A stretch of DNA of 37,676 nucleotides from Gemmatimonadota bacterium (GTDB lineage: Bacteria; Gemmatimonadota; Gemmatimonadetes; Longimicrobiales; Longimicrobiaceae), in the NCBI GenBank assembly GCA_028287185.1, contig JAQBQD010000107.1:1-37676 (forward strand), written 5' to 3'. How positions within the stretch are numbered: position 1 is the first letter of the stretch; the number at the start of each line of letters is the position of its first letter. Below, piece after piece: positions 7,635 to 16,039 of this stretch. A model generated the notes under the pieces. It ran no database searches. It was not told where the DNA came from and was given only the letters and a program-made list of their open reading frames with translations. The translations under genes were made by a program, and so were the position numbers.

Positions 7635-9466
7635 CGTACCGGCTTTCCGCCGTCCCGGCGAGACCGGATTTCCGTCTCCCACCAGCGGCGGGTTCCGGTG
7701 CCGCCCACGTTGGCCCCAGGTCCAGTACTGAGGCCCGCCGACGCAGCGCGCACCATCTCAGCGAGGGTCGCGCGTGCGGCGGCTTGTTCGGCAGCCCACC
7801 GTTCCGCCTGTTCTTCCATGACCTGCCGCCAGCGTGCGTCGTTCTCGTCCCGCTGTTCGTGGAGCAGAGCCGTAATGAGGCGCGCCAGCTCTTCCATCTG
7901 CCGTCCGGGATCCACGACGTGGATGCGTCGCGCCATCGGTTCTGCGTCCGACGGCGCGGACAGCTCACTCTCCCGAACGGTCGAGGCGGTGATCGCTTGT
8001 GCCCGGTTCGCGGCGTCCCCCGAGAGACGCACCTGCTCCTGGAGCTGCTCTAGCGCGGCTCGAGCCCATTGCTGCTGCGACGCATGCATCTCGCTGAGCG
8101 TGCGGCGGGTTCGCTCGATGTCTTCGAGGGCAGCCGCCAGGCGCGTCGTGCCCGCGGCGAGGTGCTCGTGCCCTTCCGTTTCACGCTCAACCCGCGCCGC
8201 CATCATCTTAAGCCCTTCCTGCATGGCCAGTTGCGCCGCGGTCGCCTGGGCCACCATCGCAGCCCCGCATTCGAGGGCACGGGAAACCTGTCCCGACGTC
8301 ACGTCGGCCTGGTCGAGGGCAGCAAGGAACCTCGTCGTCCGCTCGTCGAGTGCCTGAACGACCGGCAGCAACGACAGGCGCGCCTCTTGAGCCGCAGCGC
8401 GCAATGGTTCGCGATCCGCCGCCGCTGCGCTCTCAAGGCGCTTGCCGGTCTCTTCCGCGGCTCGCCGCATCGCCTCGCCGGCGCGCTCGGCTGCGGCCTT
8501 CACCTCTCCCACGGCCTTTGACGCCACGGTCGCGGCTGCAGCGATGCTCGCAGCCAGGTTCTTCCCTGCGCCGTCCAGGACGGTACGGTATGCGTCACTG
8601 GCCTCGGAAGACGCGGTCCGCAGGGTCTGCGCGGAGGCGAGTGCCGCCTCGAGAAGCTGGTCCGCCGCCTGAACGGCCGCCGCCGCACCTTGCGCGAGGG
8701 CTCGATCAGGACCCGGGTCCAATGCGGGATACAGGACCGTATCGGCCACCTCCTCGAGCTCCGCGAGCCATTCGCGCTGCCGGGCCTGGAGCGACGCCAT
8801 GCGGAAGAGCAGGGCGATCGTCAGCACCACCGCGCCAAGCGCCGGGACAAAGGCCGTACGGATCCCGACCAGCGTCTCCTCGATCGCGGCGAATAGCTGG
8901 TCGATCTTCTCCCGTGCGTCCGCCATCGGTTGGGCCGGCACCGGGATTGCGCCCGAGCGTCCGTCTGACGCCACTGTCGGCTCCGCGTGCGACGGGACCG
9001 GCCCCATGGCGCTCAGGCCCATCACAGACATCGTGAGCCCCAGCAGCGTGCACGACAGGCCCACCAGAACCAGGACGTGTGTGATTGTGCGGGGCGGGCG
9101 CAGCCACCGGTCGATTCGCGCCTCGGCGACGGCCGCAATGCCGTCGCGTGAAGGGAGGTCCCCGCGCGCGGCGCTGCGGAGCATGATTTCCAGGACTGCA
9201 TGCGTCACCGGACCGGCCGCCGCGGCCACCTTCCCCGACGCGTGTGCGCGCAACCGGTCGCGCGCAGCCTCACGTCCGCCCGGGTCCTCCATCCCGCGTC
9301 CGTGTTCGCGCAGCCGTGCCAGCGCGCGGAACTCCTGTGCAAGGCGCTCGGTGGCCTGATGGGCACCCACGAATGCCCAGCATGCCATTCCGACCACGAC
9401 GGCCAAAAGCGACCCGGTGATCACGATTGACGATGCCACACCGGAAGAGATCCAAGGACCGTTCAT
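7631..9466 (-). CDS. MotA/TolQ/ExbB-like (ZorA-like) membrane protein with long helical tail
   Basis: Predicted ion-channel partner of the MotB/ZorB-like protein. The 611 residues show one hydrophobic helix near the N-terminus (about 11-34), a cytoplasmic stretch, and a pair of helices at about 129-154 (VLVLVGLSCTLLGLTMSVMG) and 204-223, the latter inside IEETLVGIRTAFVPALGAVV, which has the spacing and small-residue pattern of the last two MotA/TolQ/ExbB helices. Residues 230-600 are strongly alanine/glutamate/arginine-rich helical repeats, with no globular motif, consistent with a long coiled-coil tail like the cytoplasmic tail of ZorA in Zorya anti-phage systems. The start ATG overlaps the previous gene by four bases (9463-9466) and the stop overlaps the next start. 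The tail could superficially resemble chemoreceptor-type coiled coils, but the three-helix topology and the OmpA-type neighbour favour a stator. Confident in the MotA-like class, moderate for specific ZorA relationship. Confidence 0.75.
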   Translation of the reverse strand: MNGPWISSGVASSIVITGSLLAVVVGMACWAFVGAHQATERLAQEFRALARLREHGRGMEDPGGREAARDRLRAHASGKVAAAAGPVTHAVLEIMLRSAARGDLPSRDGIAAVAEARIDRWLRPPRTITHVLVLVGLSCTLLGLTMSVMGLSAMGPVPSHAEPTVASDGRSGAIPVPAQPMADAREKIDQLFAAIEETLVGIRTAFVPALGAVVLTIALLFRMASLQARQREWLAELEEVADTVLYPALDPGPDRALAQGAAAAVQAADQLLEAALASAQTLRTASSEASDAYRTVLDGAGKNLAASIAAAATVASKAVGEVKAAAERAGEAMRRAAEETGKRLESAAAADREPLRAAAQEARLSLLPVVQALDERTTRFLAALDQADVTSGQVSRALECGAAMVAQATAAQLAMQEGLKMMAARVERETEGHEHLAAGTTRLAAALEDIERTRRTLSEMHASQQQWARAALEQLQEQVRLSGDAANRAQAITASTVRESELSAPSDAEPMARRIHVVDPGRQMEELARLITALLHEQRDENDARWRQVMEEQAERWAAEQAAARATLAEMVRAASAGLSTGPGANVGGTGTRRWWETEIRSRRDGGKPVR

Positions 9467-10497
9467 ACGGGGTCGTCGTTTTCAAGGAGCGGAACTGCCA
9501 GTCGGTGGAAGCGCAGATTCCACACCGGCGCTCCCGTGTCCAGCACCAGGTCTGCCCGGTCACGGCCGTCGAACTCTGCCGGGTGAATGGGGCCGAACGG
9601 CAGCGTCACCTGGAACGTGGAGGACCCCGAGTGCTCGACATCCGAACGGGCAAGCTCGCGGAGCCCGGGAAAGGCCAGAACCCGCATGCGCAGAGTGCCC
9701 GCGCCCACCCACCGGCCGTTCACGTCCAGGGTGAGTGCCTGAGTGTTCCCCCGCACGCGTGCGTCCGCGGGTACGAATCCGCACCGCGGCCGAACCGTGC
9801 CCACCCGGATTCGTACCAGGAATGGCAACTCAGCGTCCGCCAACCGCACCGTCCCCAGCTGCACCTCTTCGTCGAACTGGGCCGGAACCATCGCAGGGTC
9901 GATCCGCAGGCACAGCTGCCGTTGCGACCCGCTCCGAACCTTCAGGCGCGGGACGTCCGCGGACAGCCAGGGGGGGAGAAGTCCCATGCGTAGCGTGAGC
10001 GTTGGCCCGCTGGGGTTGAAGATGCCAAGCGTCCGCTCGAAACGCGTCAAATGCACGCTGGAGTAAGGCCCGTGCGGGCCGACGCCGAACACTCCGGGCC
10101 GGGTGGGATCCGGAAGCTGCCTCCCATTGATCCGGAATGCATAGGCATGCTCGCCGTCGGGTAACGCGAACGCGATCGTAGCCGTGCGATCGGATAGGGC
10201 CATTGGAACCGGTTTCCACCCGGTCCAATCGCCAAGAATATCGACTCGGCCAGCCGTCTCATTCAGCACGAAATCGACGACCCCGAGCGGATCCACCGAG
10301 CCGAAGTCCACCCGCGGCACGGCGCCCCCCAACACGAACGACGGGTTTCCCCCGCCCTCCCATGTGCGACGCGTGGGTGGAGGCGCGGCGCCGAGCGACG
10401 CGTCGGGCAACAGCGCCAGCCAGTCCGACACCGCGACAATGCTCCGCGCTTCGGCCTCTTCCTTGGCAGGCTTTCTAGCTCCGGAATCGCGTGTCAT
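9463..10497 (-). CDS. Protein with CBM48/AMPK-type glycogen-binding-like domain and further Ig-like region
   Basis: The 344-residue soluble protein has no signal peptide. Residues about 72-150 resemble the early-set Ig fold of the CBM48/AMPK beta-subunit family: VDILGDWTGWKPVPM (85-99), then a hydrophobic strand and DGEHAYAFRING (114-125). In CBM48 proteins the Trp in such loops contact glucan chains, but in many proteins the fold is only a protein-interaction module. The rest (150-344) looks all-beta, with repeated strand patterns (LTLRMGLLPPWLS, PFLVRIRVGTVRP) suggesting one or two more Ig-like domains, similar in texture to the N-terminal half of the Hsp70-like protein of this operon. It overlaps both neighbours by ATGA junctions. 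Role unknown: carbohydrate sensing or scaffolding are both possible. Confidence 0.6.
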   Translation of the reverse strand: MTRDSGARKPAKEEAEARSIVAVSDWLALLPDASLGAAPPPTRRTWEGGGNPSFVLGGAVPRVDFGSVDPLGVVDFVLNETAGRVDILGDWTGWKPVPMALSDRTATIAFALPDGEHAYAFRINGRQLPDPTRPGVFGVGPHGPYSSVHLTRFERTLGIFNPSGPTLTLRMGLLPPWLSADVPRLKVRSGSQRQLCLRIDPAMVPAQFDEEVQLGTVRLADAELPFLVRIRVGTVRPRCGFVPADARVRGNTQALTLDVNGRWVGAGTLRMRVLAFPGLRELARSDVEHSGSSTFQVTLPFGPIHPAEFDGRDRADLVLDTGAPVWNLRFHRLAVPLLENDDPV

Positions 10498-12287
10498 CCG
10501 GCCTTCACCACGGCCTTGAAGAGAACGGTACCGCCCATTTCGTAGCCGGGCGCCAATACCCTCACGATCTCGCCGCGGCCGTTTCCGTCGACGTCCAGGT
10601 GGCGCTTGGGGTCAAATTTCGCGTCCGATATGCCGAACGCGACGACTCCACCCACTGTCGCCAGGGGAGCTAATGGATCGGGCGCATCAGCCAACCGTGC
10701 CTTGGCCGCCGCGTCGCCGAAGGCCACGAAGGTGGGGCTCCGGAAAAGCTGCTCCAGCTCATCGGCCAGGACGAGCCTACCGTCGGTAAGCGCCGCGGCC
10801 TCGCGGGCAAGCGCAGCCTCGATCCTTTCGGCACTGGGTTCCCCCTCCGCGTCAGGAGGCATCACGTTCGTCGTAACGCTCCACGCGGAATGCGTCTTCA
10901 GCGTGGCCCGTGCTACCTTTGCTCGCGCTTCCAGCGTGTTGAGTTGGAACAGCACCGTCTCGCCGGATTTCCGCCCCTCGTCCTGTCGAGCAAGCCGCAC
11001 CCACACCCCCTCCACTGCTGTCTTTATCGCGGCAACGCCGTCCTGAAATGCCTTGAGCCGCGCCTCTAACTCGGTTCGTGCCTCCGGGCGTGCGAGAGAA
11101 TTCGAGATTCTGTCTACGAGCGGCTTCAGCGGGTCCGTAGTCCCAGCAACGGGCACCGCATGACTCGGGAAAGGGGCGCCGTGACCAAGACGCACCTCGA
11201 GGGTCGCGACCATTTCGCCGATGACATCTTTTAGAACCAGCCGCAACCTGGACTCGTCCATCGGCGCAGGGCCCTCACCAGTGGGGGGCAGTGCGGGCGG
11301 GGGTTGCAAAGCCGTCTGATCGATTTTTTGCTCAATGTTCGTCAGCAGGCTAATCACATTCGTTCCCCATTCCGCGTCTTGACTTTCGACCTTGGACGTG
11401 TAAGGCGATTCGATGGATTCAGCATCACCGGCACCCGCAGGCCCGTCCACTCCATCCACGCTCCCGACAATTCCACCGGCCAAGCCTTCGTCCGAAGTGG
11501 CCGATCGGGGCATCTCGTCTTGTTTCATCACTGTCCCGGTCGGCGCGTGGGGACCAGCCGAAGCCCCGCCTTGCGCTGGGGGTTCGCTTACCACCGCCTG
11601 CTTCTGTTCGTTGCGAACCGGCTCGCCATCTAGATCCGACTTCGCATTGATCGGCGGCGATCGCTGTGACAACCAGAGCATCAGCAGAACGCCAACCGAA
11701 AAACCACCAAGGAGTAGCAGCGATCCGATAAAAATTGACGCTTGAAACAATAAAGTTTCGTAGCGGCTGACGGTCTCCTTGTAGAGTCGGAGACGCGCGG
11801 CGGCTGTGGTGTCGGTCGGAGTATTAGTTTCGCTTTTCAGTAGCGTCATCTGGTAAAGGCGCTGTTCTCCATGCGACCCATGACAATCGATGCTCAGCGG
11901 TGCCTCTGCTGGCACCGCGAGCTTCGCGACTAAGTTTAGCTTTAGAGTGTCCGTGAAATGGAACGAGGTGCCGATCGGCGTTGGAGTGGAACCAATGACG
12001 TAGGAGACTGTTAGCCAATCCTTCGGATCCCGTACGCTGCACGTTACTTCAACCTGATCGGCCGTACCTCGAAGGAGATTAGCGGTCGCCGTTAGCGCAC
12101 CACCCTGTGTGGCCGTGAAGTGGATTGTACTCATCGCCCCCGGAAGCACATCGACACCCTGAGCTGCCAGCGGAGCTCCACCTCCGGCGACGATGAGGGC
12201 CGACGAGACCAGCAGGCGCGCCGCGGAAGGAGCGGCACGGGCAGTTGCGGCAGAAGGGCGCCACCTCATCATCATCACAATTCGCAT
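10494..12287 (-). CDS. Membrane-anchored protein with GrpE-like C-terminal domain
   Basis: The 597-residue protein starts with a signal-like hydrophobic stretch (about 22-42, ending PLAAQG), followed by a beta-rich region of about 130 residues that should lie in the periplasm, one clear transmembrane helix at about 183-207, and a long cytoplasmic part. The last 50 residues resemble the beta-domain of the Hsp70 nucleotide exchange factor GrpE: FDPKRH (558-563; GrpE has FDPxxHEAV) and VRVLAPGYEMGG followed by VLFKAVVKA (GrpE has V-x-GY-x-L-x-x-R-x-L-R-x-A). The preceding helical segments fit the GrpE dimer helix only loosely. Because an Hsp70-like protein is encoded two genes upstream, I infer that this is its dedicated, membrane-bound exchange factor. 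Parts of the gene, notably 11700-11760 (about 40% GC by my count), are much more AT-rich than the neighbours. It begins 42 bases after the previous stop without a strong ribosome binding site. Confidence 0.65.
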   Translation of the reverse strand: MRIVMMMRWRPSAATARAAPSAARLLVSSALIVAGGGAPLAAQGVDVLPGAMSTIHFTATQGGALTATANLLRGTADQVEVTCSVRDPKDWLTVSYVIGSTPTPIGTSFHFTDTLKLNLVAKLAVPAEAPLSIDCHGSHGEQRLYQMTLLKSETNTPTDTTAAARLRLYKETVSRYETLLFQASIFIGSLLLLGGFSVGVLLMLWLSQRSPPINAKSDLDGEPVRNEQKQAVVSEPPAQGGASAGPHAPTGTVMKQDEMPRSATSDEGLAGGIVGSVDGVDGPAGAGDAESIESPYTSKVESQDAEWGTNVISLLTNIEQKIDQTALQPPPALPPTGEGPAPMDESRLRLVLKDVIGEMVATLEVRLGHGAPFPSHAVPVAGTTDPLKPLVDRISNSLARPEARTELEARLKAFQDGVAAIKTAVEGVWVRLARQDEGRKSGETVLFQLNTLEARAKVARATLKTHSAWSVTTNVMPPDAEGEPSAERIEAALAREAAALTDGRLVLADELEQLFRSPTFVAFGDAAAKARLADAPDPLAPLATVGGVVAFGISDAKFDPKRHLDVDGNGRGEIVRVLAPGYEMGGTVLFKAVVKAG

Positions 12288-12329
12288 GGGGAAGACCGCG
12301 AGGGGAAGAGCCGCCTCGGCTGGACCAGG

Positions 12330-13283
12330 TCAAACGACGAGGGGCGGCACCAGGTCGGCAATCCGCAGCGGCCATCCGGAGGTCGTGCCGGGGCCGCTGG
12401 CGTCGCACCGAACGGTGAGTAGACCCAAGTCCGGCTCCAGAGCCAGGTCCACCGCGCATCCCGCGATTCCCACCCAGGCCGCGTGTTCGGCCGTCTCCGT
12501 GGGAGGGACGTCGGCAAAGCGGTGGCCCACGGACACGGGACCCGTCAGCTCCGGCAAGGTGGCCGTCAACGATGCTCCGCCCACTGTGGACGACGGAAAC
12601 GGAAGCTCCATAGAAGTACCTCCCAAGGCGCGAACCACCAGCAGGGACGTGCGCCGGAGGAGCAGCGTGCGCCCAGCGGCCCCTCCCTCCGCGCCTGACA
12701 GCACCGCAGCGCCACTGCGGCGCAGGGCGCCGGCCTCCTCTTCACTCAGGCCCGTCTGGCCACCCGCTCGGGTGGTACGCAGGTCGCCCGCCTCTACCAC
12801 CCACGTCTCGCCGTCCCCGGGAAGCCGCGAGATACGCAGCGGTACCCAGCCGCCAACGGAACGGAGCTGCTGTTCCTGCGCCCCGATACCCAGCATGGCG
12901 GCCGCAGCGCCCAGAAGCAGACAGGCCGCCCCGTCGCAGACCGCGATGCGAGCGCCTACCCGCAACGCGCCGTCTCGGAGGCCGTACCGCAGCCACGCCG
13001 GGTAGCGCGGTGGAACCAGCAGAAGTCCGTACCCGGACCCGGAGCGCTGTGCAAGCCACTCTCCGAAAGCTCGTGCCGCCAGGGTACGATGCTCGACGCG
13101 CGGGAGCAGCGGCAAGCGGACCAGGCACTCCTCCACCGTTGGCGGGGGGCCCGACCCCCTACACAGTGCCTCCACACCGTCCCCACCCGCGATCCGCACC
13201 CCCTCGCCCGGTCCGCTCCCGGCCGCCACCTCACTGCCGCACAGGTCGATCCACCCCACGCAGTCCAGGCCGTCGGACATCAC
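12330..13283 (-). CDS. Unrecognised soluble protein of the stator-type operon
   Basis: I do not recognise a family for this 317-residue protein. It starts either at GTG 13283 or at the ATG right after it (13280); both overlap the stop of the Hsp70-like gene, so translation is probably coupled. There is no N-terminal signal peptide. The first 150 residues contain mixed helix and strand with ERCLVRLP-type patterns and a conspicuous small-residue hydrophobic stretch (VCDGAACLLLGAAAAML, about 145-161) that could be a buried helix. The second half is strand-rich with many Gly and Thr. Position directly after the Hsp70-like gene and before the GrpE-like gene suggests a chaperone-associated or substrate-presenting role, but that is inference from context alone. 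Confidence 0.6.
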   Translation of the reverse strand: MMSDGLDCVGWIDLCGSEVAAGSGPGEGVRIAGGDGVEALCRGSGPPPTVEECLVRLPLLPRVEHRTLAARAFGEWLAQRSGSGYGLLLVPPRYPAWLRYGLRDGALRVGARIAVCDGAACLLLGAAAAMLGIGAQEQQLRSVGGWVPLRISRLPGDGETWVVEAGDLRTTRAGGQTGLSEEEAGALRRSGAAVLSGAEGGAAGRTLLLRRTSLLVVRALGGTSMELPFPSSTVGGASLTATLPELTGPVSVGHRFADVPPTETAEHAAWVGIAGCAVDLALEPDLGLLTVRCDASGPGTTSGWPLRIADLVPPLVV

Positions 13284-16039
13284 GACGCAGCGGGCCGGTC
13301 GAGAACCAGGGGCGGGATCGCGGGTCGTCCCGAAATCTCCAGCAGAAGCTCCACCTGGTGCTGTTCCGTCAAGCGCATTTTCAGCCGCCCGTCCCGCTGC
13401 AGCACCTCGTCAGTGAGGCCCGAACCACCGAGATGCTGACCCAGTATTATCGTTCCTACCACGTCGATCTCCGGGTTGGGAGAGCTGGCTCCCGTCACGA
13501 TCCGCTCCAGATGATCCCTGCCACCCGTGTTCTCCAGGATCCGCATGCGCCGGTTGAGGTACAGCGGGATCATGTCGGCGTCGCGCCATTCTCCCACCAC
13601 CTGGTTGGCGGGGATCACCTCGCGGAAGACCGCATCTCCCGTGGAAGGTTCAAGTCCCGCGTAGCCAATGCGCGCAGTCGCGAAGGTCGGGATGTCGGAA
13701 AGGTCCACGTCGAAGCCCGTCACGAAAGTGTCGATGTACTCCGCGGCACAGAGCCCCAGCGCAACCACCTCTTTCAGGCGGCGCTCGCCGCCTGCTTCGA
13801 GAACCACGAGCTCCGAGGAGGGGAACTCCGCCCCCACCCGCTCCCGCAGGGCGTCAATACGCCACGAGCTCCCAACCAACAGGACGCGGTCGGGAACGAC
13901 GCTTTTCGCGTCCTGCAGCGCGCGGTGGGCAAGCTCCAGGATCTCGTGCTCCTCCAGAAAGCGATCGACCAGCCGCCGCAGCGCAGTGTCATCGGCGACG
14001 AGGTGCTCGTTGCCCGTCCTGGGTCCCCGCTTCTCCCTTTCCGCAACCGTGAAGGCGTTCGCAAGGGGGCCCTCGGCTGCCCGTCGTCGCATGTCCCCGT
14101 CCCGCAGCAGCTCGCGAACCTGCGGGATCTGGGACGGGTCGCACTCGAAAGCGGCGGCCCACCTTTCGTCGTCGTGTTGCTCCCCGGTGAGTAGCGCGTT
14201 GCGCAGGATCAGCCAGGTCAGGTCGTCCCCTCCGGCCCACCTCAACCCTCCGACCGCGAGAAGCGAGGGTTTGATCACGCGCTCGCCGCGGGTGCGCAAC
14301 CCGTCGTGCACGTGGACAACGGCCACGTCGGTGGTACCGCCCCCGACGTCGAATACCAGCAGGTGGTATCCCCCCGGCGCATCGGGCGCGGGAGGATTGC
14401 GCATCGCATAGGCGATGGCGGCGGCGACCGGTTCGGGCATCATCCGTCCGACCTCGATACCCCGCGTCTGCAAGGCGGCGGACAGCGCTGCAAGCTGGCG
14501 CGGGGAGAAGCGAACGGGATGGCTCAGGGCGCACCTCTCGATGCGTGCGCCCAGAATGTCTTCTCCGCCTTCCAGCAGGGCGCCGATGATGTCGGCGCAG
14601 ACCACGTCGGCGTCCAGGCTACGCCAGGTCTTCTCTGCGTTGAACCCCGCGAGCAGAGATCGTCCTGTACCGATGTGCCGCTTGGCCGAAAAGAGCGGCG
14701 GGGCCCACGAAACCTGGCGCTCGGTTGGCTCACGGCCGGCTTCACCCACCCGGAAATCCGCCGCTGGGTGATTGGAGTACAGGATGCTCGTCGCCAACAG
14801 GGGAGACCCCCGCCCGCGGGCGATGTGCACCCGACGCGAGCCGCCGATCAGGAGTTCGGTCTCGGGCTCCCTGCGGTCGGGGCGCCATGCGGCGAGGCAG
14901 CTGTACGAGGTGCCGAAGTCGAGCGCTACTGCGCCCTCGAAGGCCGGGCTGTGCGTGCTACGGAACTCCATCGCGCAGCCCTCGTCCTCCTGCCCATCCG
15001 GGCGGAAGGAGCGGATTCGCACCGAGAGGATGCCAGGTTCTTTGCCACGAAGATCCACTGCAAACTGAACCCGTTCACCGGTTGCACCCACTTCAAGGGG
15101 GGCCGCGACCGATGGCTGTGGAGCGAGCAGGTGGACTCGGCCGTCGCCCCCTTCGTGCTCCAGGCGCGTGATGGTCACCGGACGGCCGCCGGCGTTGGAG
15201 AGGACCAACGTGAGCTCGTGCACCCGCTCGGTACGCAGCTCGAAACGAAACACGCCATCGTCGCCCAGGGCGGCCGCACCCAGGAGCGCCAGGTGCAGGG
15301 CGCCAGGCCATCGGAGCGGCAACGTGACGGCGAGCGGCACACGTGTATGGGGCGACAGCGTCTCGAATTCGAGAGGAAGGTCAATCGTGGCCGGACGCGC
15401 ACTGCCGAGCGCTGCCCGCAACGCGCCGGTGTCCGCCTCGATGCATAGGGCGTGGGCCTCGTCCCTTTTCAACCATGCATTCGCCCAGGACCTCCCAGGC
15501 GTCACTCCCGCCAGCCGCGTTTCGCGATGTCCCTCCATCCCGACCCGGGCATCCAGCGTCGGGGTGGGCACCTCGTCCATCCAGACTTCCGCACCCTCGG
15601 CAAGGGTCACACGCAGCGACGGCTGAGGATACACTGCGAGCTGTGCCTCATAGTCGCGGAACTCCCCGGGAGCGCCTTCCTCAGCACCGACCCGGAGCCG
15701 CGCAACAGCGGCACCGGCCAGCCCGGTGAGAGGATTCACGCGTACGCGGAAAAACTCCGTTCCTCCAGCCGGGAGGAGCACGGGCTCGTCCATAGGGGCG
15801 GAGGCTACGACCCAAGCCACGTCCGCTGGCAACAGGCGCACGCGTGCACCGAACTGCCCGACGTTGCGGACGCGAACGGCTACCTCCACTTCGTCCGCTC
15901 CACCCTCTCCTCCGAGGTTGGCCAGAACGAACGGCGGGTCTAGCGTCACCTCCATCTTGCGAAGCACGAACCCGCAGAGAATGCAGAAGCGGTCGCGCTC
16001 CTGCACGGGAGTGACGCGGCAGTTCAGGCAGAGGGGCAT
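13280..16039 (-). CDS. Hsp70-like ATPase with N-terminal zinc ribbon and Ig-like region
   Basis: The 919-residue protein joins three parts. Residues 1-25 form a zinc ribbon (Cys 4, 7, 19, 22). Residues about 30-360 are all-beta and look like two or three Ig-like domains. From about 370 there is an Hsp70/actin-fold ATPase: phosphate-1 motif ALDFGTSYS (372-380), PEPVAAAIAYA (536-546), phosphate-2 motif FDVGGGTTD (563-571), and later VLLVGSSWRIDAL, which fits the adenosine motif. The phosphate loops are intact, so ATP binding and hydrolysis are expected. There is no recognisable DnaK substrate-binding domain; the C-terminus after the ATPase is short and beta-rich. Zinc ribbon and beta modules probably replace it as partner-binding parts. 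The ATG at 16039 shares one base with the stop of the tubulin-like gene (TGATG), indicating translational coupling. A GrpE-like protein encoded downstream is its likely exchange factor. Cytosolic; substrate unknown. Confidence 0.85.
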   Translation of the reverse strand: MPLCLNCRVTPVQERDRFCILCGFVLRKMEVTLDPPFVLANLGGEGGADEVEVAVRVRNVGQFGARVRLLPADVAWVVASAPMDEPVLLPAGGTEFFRVRVNPLTGLAGAAVARLRVGAEEGAPGEFRDYEAQLAVYPQPSLRVTLAEGAEVWMDEVPTPTLDARVGMEGHRETRLAGVTPGRSWANAWLKRDEAHALCIEADTGALRAALGSARPATIDLPLEFETLSPHTRVPLAVTLPLRWPGALHLALLGAAALGDDGVFRFELRTERVHELTLVLSNAGGRPVTITRLEHEGGDGRVHLLAPQPSVAAPLEVGATGERVQFAVDLRGKEPGILSVRIRSFRPDGQEDEGCAMEFRSTHSPAFEGAVALDFGTSYSCLAAWRPDRREPETELLIGGSRRVHIARGRGSPLLATSILYSNHPAADFRVGEAGREPTERQVSWAPPLFSAKRHIGTGRSLLAGFNAEKTWRSLDADVVCADIIGALLEGGEDILGARIERCALSHPVRFSPRQLAALSAALQTRGIEVGRMMPEPVAAAIAYAMRNPPAPDAPGGYHLLVFDVGGGTTDVAVVHVHDGLRTRGERVIKPSLLAVGGLRWAGGDDLTWLILRNALLTGEQHDDERWAAAFECDPSQIPQVRELLRDGDMRRRAAEGPLANAFTVAEREKRGPRTGNEHLVADDTALRRLVDRFLEEHEILELAHRALQDAKSVVPDRVLLVGSSWRIDALRERVGAEFPSSELVVLEAGGERRLKEVVALGLCAAEYIDTFVTGFDVDLSDIPTFATARIGYAGLEPSTGDAVFREVIPANQVVGEWRDADMIPLYLNRRMRILENTGGRDHLERIVTGASSPNPEIDVVGTIILGQHLGGSGLTDEVLQRDGRLKMRLTEQHQVELLLEISGRPAIPPLVLDRPAAS

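Noticed and set aside
7634..7682. Upstream start for the ZorB-like gene at 7682
   Set aside because: It would overlap the ZorA-like gene by 52 bases and add residues without family likeness; the ATG at 7634 gives the ATGA overlap used throughout the operon.
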